Of a stretch of DNA of 6,990 bases, positions 1-6,562 are shown piece after piece. A program made the position numbers and the translations under genes. A model generated the notes under the pieces. It had not been told where the DNA came from. It did not search any database and saw only the letters and a list, made by a program, of their open reading frames with translations. This stretch comes from an uncultured Anaerolineales bacterium (GTDB taxonomy: Bacteria; Chloroflexota; Anaerolineae; Anaerolineales; UBA11657), in the NCBI GenBank assembly GCA_913040765.1, contig CAJWIA010000078.1, positions 1 to 6,990 of the forward strand, given 5' to 3'. Each line of letters begins with the position of its first letter. The first letter of the stretch is position 1.

Positions 1-565
1 CACGTACAACATTTACTAAAACTCCTGAAGTTGCTGCGTGCTTAGCCAACGCCAACATTCCGGCTTCAAGAGCAGCTTTAGAGGCCATATAGTGTGCCAT
101 CTGCGGTGATCCTGCATATTTAACAGCAATACTACTTATGCTGATTATTCGCCCATAACCTTCGTGATTCATCTTCTGTAAAACCTTTTTTGCCAATAGA
201 AATGGAGCGATAAAATTAACCTGCATCGCTTTGATTAAATCTTGTTCAGATATATTATCTATAGATTCCACCGGCTCAATTAATGCAGCGTTATTAATTA
301 GGATATCAATCTTCTGTTTCCATGACCACACATCATCTAATACTTCTTGAACACTCTGTGTATCTGCAAAATCTGCCCGTGTCAAGTAGCATATATTGTC
401 TCCATATAATTTTTGTAATTGAAGTACTCTTTCTTCACTGGTATGATAATGAAGAGCAACGCTTGCCCCGGCTTTTATCAATCGCTCCACAATAGCAGAA
501 CCAATTCCACCACTAGCACCCGTAACTAAAGCTGTTTTTCCAGTGAGAGATAATTCATTGTTCAT
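1..565 (-). CDS. Classical SDR-family NAD(P)-dependent oxidoreductase (3' end cut by window edge)
   Basis: A short-chain dehydrogenase/reductase that would interconvert a hydroxyl and a keto group using NAD(P)(H) in the cytoplasm. I translated it directly: the frame is open from an ATG at 565 to the left edge and gives 188 residues of an expected 245-260, so about 60 C-terminal residues are missing. Visible motifs are the cofactor loop TGASGGIG (15-22), NNAA (91-94), the structural Asn117, and the catalytic Ser145 with YMASK (Tyr159, Lys163). A good ribosome site (AAAGGA) lies about nine bases before the ATG. The gene starts 27 bp after the methyltransferase stop, so it is the last visible gene of the operon. 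FabG-like reductases have the same motifs, but the setting among sugar genes favours a sugar or acyl-sugar reductase. The substrate is unknown. The family call is firm and the role is inferred. Confidence 0.9.
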   Translation of the reverse strand, partial: MNNELSLTGKTALVTGASGGIGSAIVERLIKAGASVALHYHTSEERVLQLQKLYGDNICYLTRADFADTQSVQEVLDDVWSWKQKIDILINNAALIEPVESIDNISEQDLIKAMQVNFIAPFLLAKKVLQKMNHEGYGRIISISSIAVKYAGSPQMAHYMASKAALEAGMLALAKHAATSGVLVNVVR

Positions 566-592
566 AAAATACAATCCTTTGATTCACAGGAA

Positions 593-1492
593 TCAATCCT
601 TCTCAGTCGCCACTGCAAATAAAGTGTCGCAGAGCCAATGTCTCCTAAGAGTTGAAGAGTAAGAGCTTTCTAATTCAGAGGAAAAGAAGTCTGTATAACG
701 ACCCATACCTCCTGGTCTACCTTCCATCATCCAAACCATATGATTAGAGAGGTCATAACGTTGTGCGGGAAATACCTCCACTTCCAAACCTGAACGAACA
801 ATGACATCGGTCAATGTTCGTTGTGAAAACACATGATAATGGACCTTTTGCCAATAAAATGGTCCGAAATTAGGTATATCGTATCGTGATAGCAATACAT
901 CGTCAACATTAGGTACCTCAACAAGTATCCTGCCTCCCTTATGCAGTCTTGCTTGTAGTTGACCTAAGTACCCAACTGGATCACGTAAATGTTCAAGCAC
1001 ATAGTAAATAGCAATAACATCAAATTTGCTGTCATCTAGATCGTCTAAAGACTCTACAGTATGAATACCACGTTTCAAGGCATAGTCTCTGTAAGCCACA
1101 CTCGGCTCTACGCCAACCACTGAACTCACATATCCTGACAAGTCATCCAGAAAGTAACCTGTAGAACTTCCAATTTCAAGCAGAGAGTCATCTTTTGATA
1201 GGTGCGGTCGCACAAGCGGCAAGCGTCGCTCACCTTCAGCCTGATATGATCTAAAATGGGACTCTGGGCTCTCCCACCCAGGACCAGATCGACCTTCCAT
1301 ATATTCCTCAAATTCTGATATGTAGAAGGCAGCTTCTTCTTCTTCCGTCATTATCGGAAACAAATATACCAAATCACAATTTTGACATCGGTAAACTGCT
1401 GAGTCAGGATCGCCAGACACAATTGAACTGACCAACATATAATCAATTGAGCCGCATACCCTACATATAATAATATCTGTATTTGCGCTCAT
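593..1492 (-). CDS. Class I SAM-dependent methyltransferase with N-terminal zinc ribbon
   Basis: Predicted to transfer a methyl group from S-adenosylmethionine to a sugar or sugar substituent; 299 residues, no signal peptide. The N terminus holds two cysteine pairs, CRVC (10-13) and CQNC (36-39), a zinc-ribbon arrangement known from sugar C-methyltransferases of the NovU/TylC3 kind. The Rossmann core follows: motif I LLEIGSSTGYFL (104-115), the acidic ribose-binding Glu129 in GVEP, and EHLRDP (167-172). Full sugar C-methyltransferases run to about 400 residues with an extra C-terminal domain. This one stops near 300, so C- versus O-methylation cannot be decided. The ATG start is supported by the intact CxxC right after it; the ribosome site is weak (GAG in GTTGAGTAG). 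It lies 44 bp after the epimerase stop and 27 bp before the SDR. The substrate is unknown. Confidence 0.9.
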   Translation of the reverse strand: MSANTDIIICRVCGSIDYMLVSSIVSGDPDSAVYRCQNCDLVYLFPIMTEEEEAAFYISEFEEYMEGRSGPGWESPESHFRSYQAEGERRLPLVRPHLSKDDSLLEIGSSTGYFLDDLSGYVSSVVGVEPSVAYRDYALKRGIHTVESLDDLDDSKFDVIAIYYVLEHLRDPVGYLGQLQARLHKGGRILVEVPNVDDVLLSRYDIPNFGPFYWQKVHYHVFSQRTLTDVIVRSGLEVEVFPAQRYDLSNHMVWMMEGRPGGMGRYTDFFSSELESSYSSTLRRHWLCDTLFAVATEKD

Positions 1493-1536
1493 TTTATCTA
1501 CTCAACTTTGCTGACTTATTCATGCTTTCTAAATAT

Positions 1537-2478
1537 TCAACCTTGATTTTTATACTGTGTCCGAGCCCAGTCAACCATTAACTGCAAGCCATCATCAAGA
1601 CTAGTCTGAGGATTCCACCCCAGATCATTAATCGTATTACTGATATCGGCATAAAGACCAAACTGGTCAGACAAATTGCCTTCAAGTTCGCGAATAGGAT
1701 AATCACTTGAAAGGTTTAAAGCATTTATTAGTGACGACAACAGATCCCTCACACTAGTTCCATAACCTGAGCCAACATTATATGCTTGCGCAGGTGTATG
1801 AGACATACTTAAAGCACTGACCCATGCATCTACTACGTCTTCAACATAAACAAAATCTCGGAAACGCTCTAGTGAACCAGTTACCGGAACTTCAACTCCA
1901 CGGAGCATATAAGACAAGAATATACTAACCATACCCTGTTTCACGTTACCTAAATCCTGGCCCGGACCATATACACTGAACATACGAAAGCTAGTCACAT
2001 CCAAGCCATCTGCACTAGCTAAACGCAGAAGGTGTTCGGATGTGAGCTTTGATACACCGTAGTAAGATCTTGGAATACATAATTCATTCTCAGAAACTGG
2101 AGATTTATCAGAATTGCCATAAGCAACCATCGAACTAGCATATAAGAAACGCGATATTCCCTGATCAATACACCAACGAGATAATAACAAGGTAGATATA
2201 GCATTAGTTTGTAAATCATACAAAGGTTTTTCAGCTGATAGCGCTCCGGCAGATTGTGCAGCAAGATGACATACTGCATCATAATTTCCATCGGGTAGTC
2301 TGGCAATAAAATCAGTTTCTGAAAGGTCAATCTCCATACAATTGATACCCGCGGGCACGTTGCCACGATTACCACTAGAAAAATTATCAATTATCACAAC
2401 TTCATGACCTAAACTTAACAAACGTTTGACCAAGTGCGACCCAATAAACCCGGCTCCCCCAGTGACTATGACTTTCAC
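1537..2478 (-). CDS. NAD-dependent epimerase/dehydratase, extended SDR (GalE-like)
   Basis: An extended-SDR enzyme of 313 residues that acts on a nucleotide sugar, probably as an epimerase, dehydratase or 4-reductase. It shows the Rossmann loop GGAGFIG (7-13), Asp31 at the end of the second strand (favouring NAD), HLAAQSA (71-77), catalytic Ser116 in YASSMVAYG, and the YxxxK pair Tyr140/Lys144 in YYGVSK. The segment RDFVYVEDVVDAW and the later YNVGSG are typical of the UDP-sugar epimerase group. The start is a GTG at 2476-2478, chosen because the nucleotide-binding strand (MKVIVTGG) must begin there. That GTG lies only 2 bp after the stop of the Gfo/Idh gene and has no clear ribosome site, so translational coupling is likely. 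Motifs alone do not show whether it is a 4-epimerase or a dehydratase; no TDxxE-type dehydratase signature is obvious, which favours an epimerase or reductase. Confidence 0.92.
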   Translation of the reverse strand: MKVIVTGGAGFIGSHLVKRLLSLGHEVVIIDNFSSGNRGNVPAGINCMEIDLSETDFIARLPDGNYDAVCHLAAQSAGALSAEKPLYDLQTNAISTLLLSRWCIDQGISRFLYASSMVAYGNSDKSPVSENELCIPRSYYGVSKLTSEHLLRLASADGLDVTSFRMFSVYGPGQDLGNVKQGMVSIFLSYMLRGVEVPVTGSLERFRDFVYVEDVVDAWVSALSMSHTPAQAYNVGSGYGTSVRDLLSSLINALNLSSDYPIRELEGNLSDQFGLYADISNTINDLGWNPQTSLDDGLQLMVDWARTQYKNQG

Positions 2479-2480
2479 AA

Positions 2481-3581
2481 TTATTCTGGAAGCACTGTAT
2501 ATTCATCCGCAAGATCTTGATCTAGTTGACCAAGTCTTCTAGAAGTGACTTCCTCATGCAAATATACTTCGCGATTGTCCTCAGCAGATCGGTATATAGC
2601 ATTCAGCAATCTAATTGCACTAATTCCATCTTCGAAAGCAATCGGATGAGGTATTCCTTCCTTGATGTCAGCAACCACATCCTTGAGGAGAGGTATGTGA
2701 CCAGTACCATACGCATGATTAAAATCTTCCGAATGCAACTCCACAGCCTCTGGATCAGACGTGTACATACTGAGTACATTGGCAGCAATCCCAGTGATCA
2801 CTGACATACCATGTTCGGATAGGATTGAAATAGATGCCTCTTCAAGTTGTTCTTCATAAACAATATCTGGGCGCGCAGCAGTAGTTACTTCAATAGCTCC
2901 TAACGCACCACTTTCGAACTTTAGAATAGCCACTGCTGTATCTTCAACTTCCACATCAACAAGTTGAGTTGCAATATTGGCGACTACTGATCTAACATCT
3001 CCCAGCAAATATTGCAACAAATCAATAAAATGGATACCTTGTGTTACCAGTGTGCCTCCATCCATGGCCCAGGTTCCCCTCCAGGATGAAAGATTATAGT
3101 ATCTCTGTGGCCTACACCATCTCTGGCGCACTGTCCCTAATGCAACCTTACCCAACTTTCCAGACATTAGATCAGCACGCACCTTCCTAACTGCCTTATT
3201 GTATCTATTCTGATATATCGGAAATATCTTAACATCAGCATTATCAGCTGCTAATTTCATTTTTTCTAAATCATCCCAGGCTAATGCCAAAGGCTTTTCG
3301 ACCACAACATGTTTACTGTATCGACTAATCACATCGATAGCATGAGCAGGATGCATACCATTTGGAGTAAGAATACACACAACATCAATGTTTTCCTCTT
3401 GAAGCATAGTATGATAATTGGAATACGCTGGAACACCATACTTTTCCTGAAATTCCTGTCGTCTCTCAGGCAAAAGATCGCTCACTGCAGCTAACTCAGC
3501 ATCTAACATTTTAGTAATAGGATCAGCATGAAAATTAGCAATGCGACCACACCCAATAATTGCAAAACGAATAGGAGTCAT
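2481..3581 (-). CDS. Gfo/Idh/MocA-family sugar oxidoreductase (WlbA/WbpB-like)
   Basis: An NAD(P)-dependent dehydrogenase of 366 residues, likely oxidising or reducing a hydroxyl on a sugar or nucleotide sugar. The N-terminal Rossmann fold has GCGRIA (10-15) and Asp35 after the second strand, then TPNGMHPAHA (72-81) and the signature VVEKP (93-97) with catalytic Lys96. The C-terminal domain has a WRGTWAMDGG run (167-176) followed by TQGIHFIDLLQ (180-190) containing the active-site His184. This last block resembles the UDP-sugar 3-dehydrogenases WlbA/WbpB; the resemblance is recalled, not computed. I use the ATG at 3581, which directly precedes the Rossmann strand. A GTG eight codons earlier would overlap the upstream gene. 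The start lies 2 bp after the 2-hydroxyacid dehydrogenase stop. The substrate is unknown; inositol-type substrates cannot be excluded. Confidence 0.92.
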   Translation of the reverse strand: MTPIRFAIIGCGRIANFHADPITKMLDAELAAVSDLLPERRQEFQEKYGVPAYSNYHTMLQEENIDVVCILTPNGMHPAHAIDVISRYSKHVVVEKPLALAWDDLEKMKLAADNADVKIFPIYQNRYNKAVRKVRADLMSGKLGKVALGTVRQRWCRPQRYYNLSSWRGTWAMDGGTLVTQGIHFIDLLQYLLGDVRSVVANIATQLVDVEVEDTAVAILKFESGALGAIEVTTAARPDIVYEEQLEEASISILSEHGMSVITGIAANVLSMYTSDPEAVELHSEDFNHAYGTGHIPLLKDVVADIKEGIPHPIAFEDGISAIRLLNAIYRSAEDNREVYLHEEVTSRRLGQLDQDLADEYTVLPE

Positions 3582-3583
3582 AA

Positions 3584-4522
3584 TTACGTTGCACCTAGCT
3601 TGCACTCATGAATAGATTCTAAGAGATTTTCTACTGATTCAATTTCCATTGCTAATTTTGCATCTTTTGCATACGAACCAAGGTGTGGAGTGAGAATAAC
3701 ATTCTCAATTTCAGTCAGTGGACCAGTGTAAGGCTCTTTACTGTAAACATCCAAGGCTGCGCCCTTTAGGGTTTGATTTTTCAATGCTGTAACTAATGCT
3801 CCCTCATCCACTATACCACCACGAGACATGTTCACCAACATGGCATCGGTACGCATATGGGCCAATTCCTTTTCTGCAATTAGAACAGTACTATCCTCTG
3901 ACATAGATACATGTATACACAAAATCTCACTTTCTGCCAACAAATCGGGGAATTCAACGAGACGAACTTGGTTTTTAACTGACCAGTCCACATCCGGTAA
4001 TAAATCGTGACCAATAAGTATACAACCCATAGCCCTCATAAGTTGTGCAACTTCTCTGCCAATACGACCAAGCCCTAAAATACCAACTATTCGACCTTGC
4101 AGTAACTGGCCAATTTCCTTATGCCACACTCCCTTACGCATATTTCTGTCAGCCATGGGAATATTTCTCAATAAAGCCATGACCATAGCCAAAGTTAGCT
4201 CAGCTGCAGCACGAGTGGGACCATAAGGTGTACTACGCACATGGATTCCATACTGCTCGGCAGCTTCTAAATCTACATTATCCACCCCGCTTCCTAGACG
4301 ACTGACAACACGTAGATTTGAAAAACGGGATAGAGTATCCGCATCTAACTTTTCTAAACCAGCAATGATTCCAATACAATCACTCCCAAGTGAAACAACC
4401 TCATCGCTAGTTAACCGTCTTTTATTTGGATTCATTTGTATTTCATACCCGCTTTCTTCAAGCAATTGCATTGGTTTTGGACCGCACTCACCAAATGATG
4501 AAGGGGTGACTAATATTTTCAT
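3584..4522 (-). CDS. D-isomer 2-hydroxyacid dehydrogenase (phosphoglycerate dehydrogenase type, no ACT domain)
   Basis: An NAD-dependent enzyme interconverting 2-keto and D-2-hydroxy acids; 312 residues. The substrate domain carries GSGVDNVDL (77-85) and a TRAAAELTLA run (103-112). The NAD-binding domain has GLGRIG (150-155) and Asp173, which favours NAD over NADP. The family's catalytic Arg/Glu/His set is intact: Arg234 in SRGGIVDE, Glu263 in SKEP and His280 in TPHLGS. It lacks the C-terminal regulatory ACT domain of biosynthetic SerA, so serine synthesis is not the obvious role; a 2-keto acid in the sugar pathway, or an acyl substituent such as a glycerate, is more likely (inference). The ATG at 4522 has AAGGA about ten bases upstream; a TTG two codons earlier is a weaker alternative. 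A 96-bp gap lies upstream, and downstream the Gfo/Idh start follows after 2 bp. Confidence 0.92.
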   Translation of the reverse strand: MKILVTPSSFGECGPKPMQLLEESGYEIQMNPNKRRLTSDEVVSLGSDCIGIIAGLEKLDADTLSRFSNLRVVSRLGSGVDNVDLEAAEQYGIHVRSTPYGPTRAAAELTLAMVMALLRNIPMADRNMRKGVWHKEIGQLLQGRIVGILGLGRIGREVAQLMRAMGCILIGHDLLPDVDWSVKNQVRLVEFPDLLAESEILCIHVSMSEDSTVLIAEKELAHMRTDAMLVNMSRGGIVDEGALVTALKNQTLKGAALDVYSKEPYTGPLTEIENVILTPHLGSYAKDAKLAMEIESVENLLESIHECKLGAT

Positions 4523-4545
4523 TGTCAATTTTCCTTATGAATCAG

Positions 4546-4590
4546 ATTGTACAAAATCGTTTTGCAATAAATAATTGTGTGTCATTGCAA
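4546..4590. promoter_or_regulatory. Intergenic inverted repeat and weak promoter-like hexamer before the 2-hydroxyacid dehydrogenase
   Basis: The 96-bp gap holds a perfect 7-bp inverted repeat, TTGCAAT at 4562-4568 and ATTGCAA at 4584-4590, separated by 15 bases. That geometry could be an operator, or a weak hairpin. Just downstream on the minus strand lies TACAAT (4546-4551), a good -10 match 23 bases before the ATG, but no convincing -35 sits at the right distance. No T tract follows the repeat, so it is not an intrinsic terminator. Function is not established; 7-bp arms occur by chance fairly often in AT-rich DNA. Confidence 0.25.
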
Positions 4591-4618
4591 CTGTAACGTT
4601 GTAACAATATCAATTCCA

Positions 4619-5311
4619 TCAATATACCAAACGTATTAATTCCATGGCTTCCGCATATTCCACACCCACGACTGACCCCCAACGACGTGCTATAGACATA
4701 AGAGCATCAGTTGAACGAGGATGCGGAAAACTACGACTTTCACCACCGTAAGTTTTCATTGCATTAATTTTTGCGTCAATCGTATCTGTAATATTAACGA
4801 ACACATTTGGTCTGAATCCACCGTGATAGTGTTGAAAAGACCACTCAGTGGATGATGGCACCTCAAACGAATATAATTCTCGCACAGAGCACCCTGATAG
4901 CGGGCGGACAGCAGTCATAGTGGCTCGAAACACAACTTCATGATCTATATTTAAATCACCATTATGATGAGTATATACAATGTCAGGTTGTATATCATCA
5001 ATTAGGTTTTCTACAATCTTAACAATCTCGAGTAAAGGCAATGTATCAAACCGATTGTCTGGAAGATCATACGTGAACAAATCTTTCGCACCTATCAGTT
5101 CTGCGACCTTCCTACTATGATCATGAAGTTCCGCTAACAACGACTTATCGGCCAATTCACGTGCATCGTATCGCGATGTAATACCTTCGCCTAGTATAGC
5201 AATGAATACATCATTGCCTTCCTTGACCAAGCGAGCCATCGTTCCCCCACATCCCAACACTTCATCATCAGGATGAGCTGCAATCACAAGTACTTTATTG
5301 TTTTTCCGCAT
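4619..5311 (-). CDS. PIG-L/LmbE-family zinc deacetylase
   Basis: A predicted zinc-dependent N-deacetylase that removes an acetyl (or other acyl) group from an amino sugar; 230 residues, cytoplasmic, no signal peptide. The metal motif AAHPDDE (11-17) supplies His13 and Asp16, and the distal ligand is His124 in THHNGDLNIDH (114-124). The LPDNRFD block (83-89) and EVPSSTEW (about 168-175) look like the PIG-L subgroup found in bacterial surface-sugar clusters rather than the mycothiol MshB group (judged from memory). The ATG at 5311 is chosen because GGAG lies eight bases upstream and the first beta strand begins at once. A longer GTG form from 5368 would overlap the PseG-like gene. It follows that gene by 46 bp. 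The substrate could be the free sugar from the PseG-like hydrolase, a nonulosonic acid, or a nucleotide sugar. Confidence 0.93.
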   Translation of the reverse strand: MRKNNKVLVIAAHPDDEVLGCGGTMARLVKEGNDVFIAILGEGITSRYDARELADKSLLAELHDHSRKVAELIGAKDLFTYDLPDNRFDTLPLLEIVKIVENLIDDIQPDIVYTHHNGDLNIDHEVVFRATMTAVRPLSGCSVRELYSFEVPSSTEWSFQHYHGGFRPNVFVNITDTIDAKINAMKTYGGESRSFPHPRSTDALMSIARRWGSVVGVEYAEAMELIRLVY

Positions 5312-5323
5312 GACATTTACTCC
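5303..5323 (-). promoter_or_regulatory. Ribosome-binding site deciding the deacetylase start
   Basis: On the minus strand ATGGAGTAAATGTC precedes the ATG at 5311-5309, placing GGAG eight bases before the start. This is the clearest Shine-Dalgarno site in the window. It supports the short form of the deacetylase over the GTG 19 codons upstream. Confidence 0.7.
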
Positions 5324-5357
5324 ATTGTTGATATTTATTATTGATGACAGAAATACA

Positions 5358-6419
5358 TTATGAATCACATAACGATATCAAGGACTTCGACACACGATTA
5401 GCACCAAACCCGTCGACTAAATCTTGAGATCTACTTGACATTTTTGCTCGCTGTTGCGGATCATATAGCAATTCTTCCAATGCTTCAGCTAAATCGGCAT
5501 CTATAGAAGATGCACACAAATTACCAACGCTCTTAGCATAACCCTTGTTATCCAACTCTTGAGCTGTTAGCACCTGATCATCTGAGGCAATCAATATAAT
5601 CATTGGTACCCCTAGACAACATAGCTCCCAACAAGTAGAACCACCCGCGTTGATCGATACATCAGCCCAAATCATATGTTCAGCCATATCAGATACATTG
5701 TCATAAATTTGTATATTATGTGCTAGCCTCGATCGCGCCTGAGAAATCAACTTTTTAACATGTCCTCCTCCGCCAACGATAAATCGCACATCTAAATTCC
5801 GTTGTACCATTGAGATTGCCCTTAATATCATCAAGTATTGATCGGTCATATCGCTACCACCCAAAGTGATTAGGACTCGACGATCTGTTTTATCAAAGGA
5901 ATTAGTAATCTCTGTACGAGAAAATAGAAATTGCTCGCGCAGGAGAGCATAAGTTGGCCCTAGCAAACTTACACAATCTGATCTAATTTTATAGCACAAT
6001 TTTGAGGCTCCCAAATTCTGATTCAGAAACCAGTGAGCTGCAGTTAGATCACGATCATGATCTCTCCCTAAACCTATCACAGCCAGTTTGATGCCACTAT
6101 GTCTCACTTTCTCAAGATAGTCAGTAGTAGCCTCATAATGATCCACAATCACAACATTTGCCCCTTCATTCTTTGCAATATCCAAAGTAAGTTGTGTATC
6201 ATACAAATCAAGACCACCATGCTTTTCGTCCTTTAAACAATCAATAGTACTCACCTGAAACCCTGCACTACTTACAATCTGTACAACATCAGGATAATTT
6301 TGCATTACCCAAACAATGTTACATCCTTGTTTCTTCATAACTTTACCAAGAGATATGCAGCGCATTACATGACCCATACCAATTTCATAGTTTCCATCAC
6401 ATCTAAATATAAAGTTCAT
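5358..6419 (-). CDS. pseG: PseG/SpsG-family UDP-sugar hydrolase (UDP-2,4-diacetamido-2,4,6-trideoxy-beta-L-altropyranose hydrolase-like)
   Basis: A GT-B-fold protein of 353 residues. In the pseudaminic acid pathway PseG cleaves UDP from 2,4-diacetamido-2,4,6-trideoxy-L-altrose before condensation with phosphoenolpyruvate. Visible signatures are GMGHVMRC (14-21) with the catalytic-type His17, VDHYEATTDY (92-101), LLGPTYALLREQF (152-164), LGGSD (186-190), and NAGGSTCWE (257-265) in the UDP-binding half. One block is unusual: where PseG proteins have an IDD or FDD followed by a basic segment, this one reads VIGLGRDHDRD (114-124), so the paired aspartates are absent. The true substrate may therefore differ. 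The ATG at 6419 matches the family N terminus; a TTG six codons upstream is the alternative. A 143-bp gap lies upstream and the deacetylase follows after 46 bp. The family is secure; the exact sugar is not. Confidence 0.85.
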   Translation of the reverse strand: MNFIFRCDGNYEIGMGHVMRCISLGKVMKKQGCNIVWVMQNYPDVVQIVSSAGFQVSTIDCLKDEKHGGLDLYDTQLTLDIAKNEGANVVIVDHYEATTDYLEKVRHSGIKLAVIGLGRDHDRDLTAAHWFLNQNLGASKLCYKIRSDCVSLLGPTYALLREQFLFSRTEITNSFDKTDRRVLITLGGSDMTDQYLMILRAISMVQRNLDVRFIVGGGGHVKKLISQARSRLAHNIQIYDNVSDMAEHMIWADVSINAGGSTCWELCCLGVPMIILIASDDQVLTAQELDNKGYAKSVGNLCASSIDADLAEALEELLYDPQQRAKMSSRSQDLVDGFGANRVSKSLISLCDS

Positions 6420-6562
6420 TTTATAGAACTCAAACAAACAGTCTTGGAATTTTGACGCATATTATTTGAATGTTACTATTTGGAACTACAATCCTGCAAT
6501 TGGGCGACATCTGACATATCATTACAAAACTTAGTGACGGGGAATTGCTGATTAAAGCAATT
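6420..6562. other. 143-bp intergenic gap with a 7-bp inverted repeat
   Basis: This is the largest gap in the window. Directly after the acyltransferase stop is a perfect inverted repeat, AATTGCT at 6556-6562 and AGCAATT at 6543-6549 (each named as read on the minus strand), with a six-base loop. The next minus-strand bases are C-rich, not a T tract, so a standard rho-independent terminator is unlikely; a weak RNA hairpin at the message junction is possible. I find no convincing -35/-10 pair for the PseG-like gene, and no ORF beyond a 30-codon one lacking a ribosome site. Confidence 0.3.

Noticed and set aside
2019..2390. 123-codon minus-strand ORF inside the epimerase gene
   Set aside because: Alternative frame of a well-supported gene, with a low-complexity hydrophobic translation and no domain.
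4619..5311. Deacetylase as MshB/mycothiol or lincomycin-type enzyme
   Set aside because: The neighbours are all sugar-modifying genes, and the LPDNRFD and SSTEW blocks look like the surface-sugar cluster subgroup. Nothing points to mycothiol.
5312..5368. Longer form of the deacetylase starting at a GTG (5368)
   Set aside because: It would overlap the PseG-like gene and add 19 residues before the first strand. The ATG at 5311 has the best ribosome site in the window.
6420..6437. TTG start six codons upstream for the PseG-like protein
   Set aside because: The family begins directly with the strand before GxGHVMRC, which matches the ATG at 6419. TTG starts are rare and no better ribosome site supports this one.
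6430..6522. 30-codon minus-strand ORF in the 143-bp gap (starts MICQMSPN)
   Set aside because: No ribosome site, no recognisable motif, and length expected by chance. Conservation in relatives would be needed to revive it.
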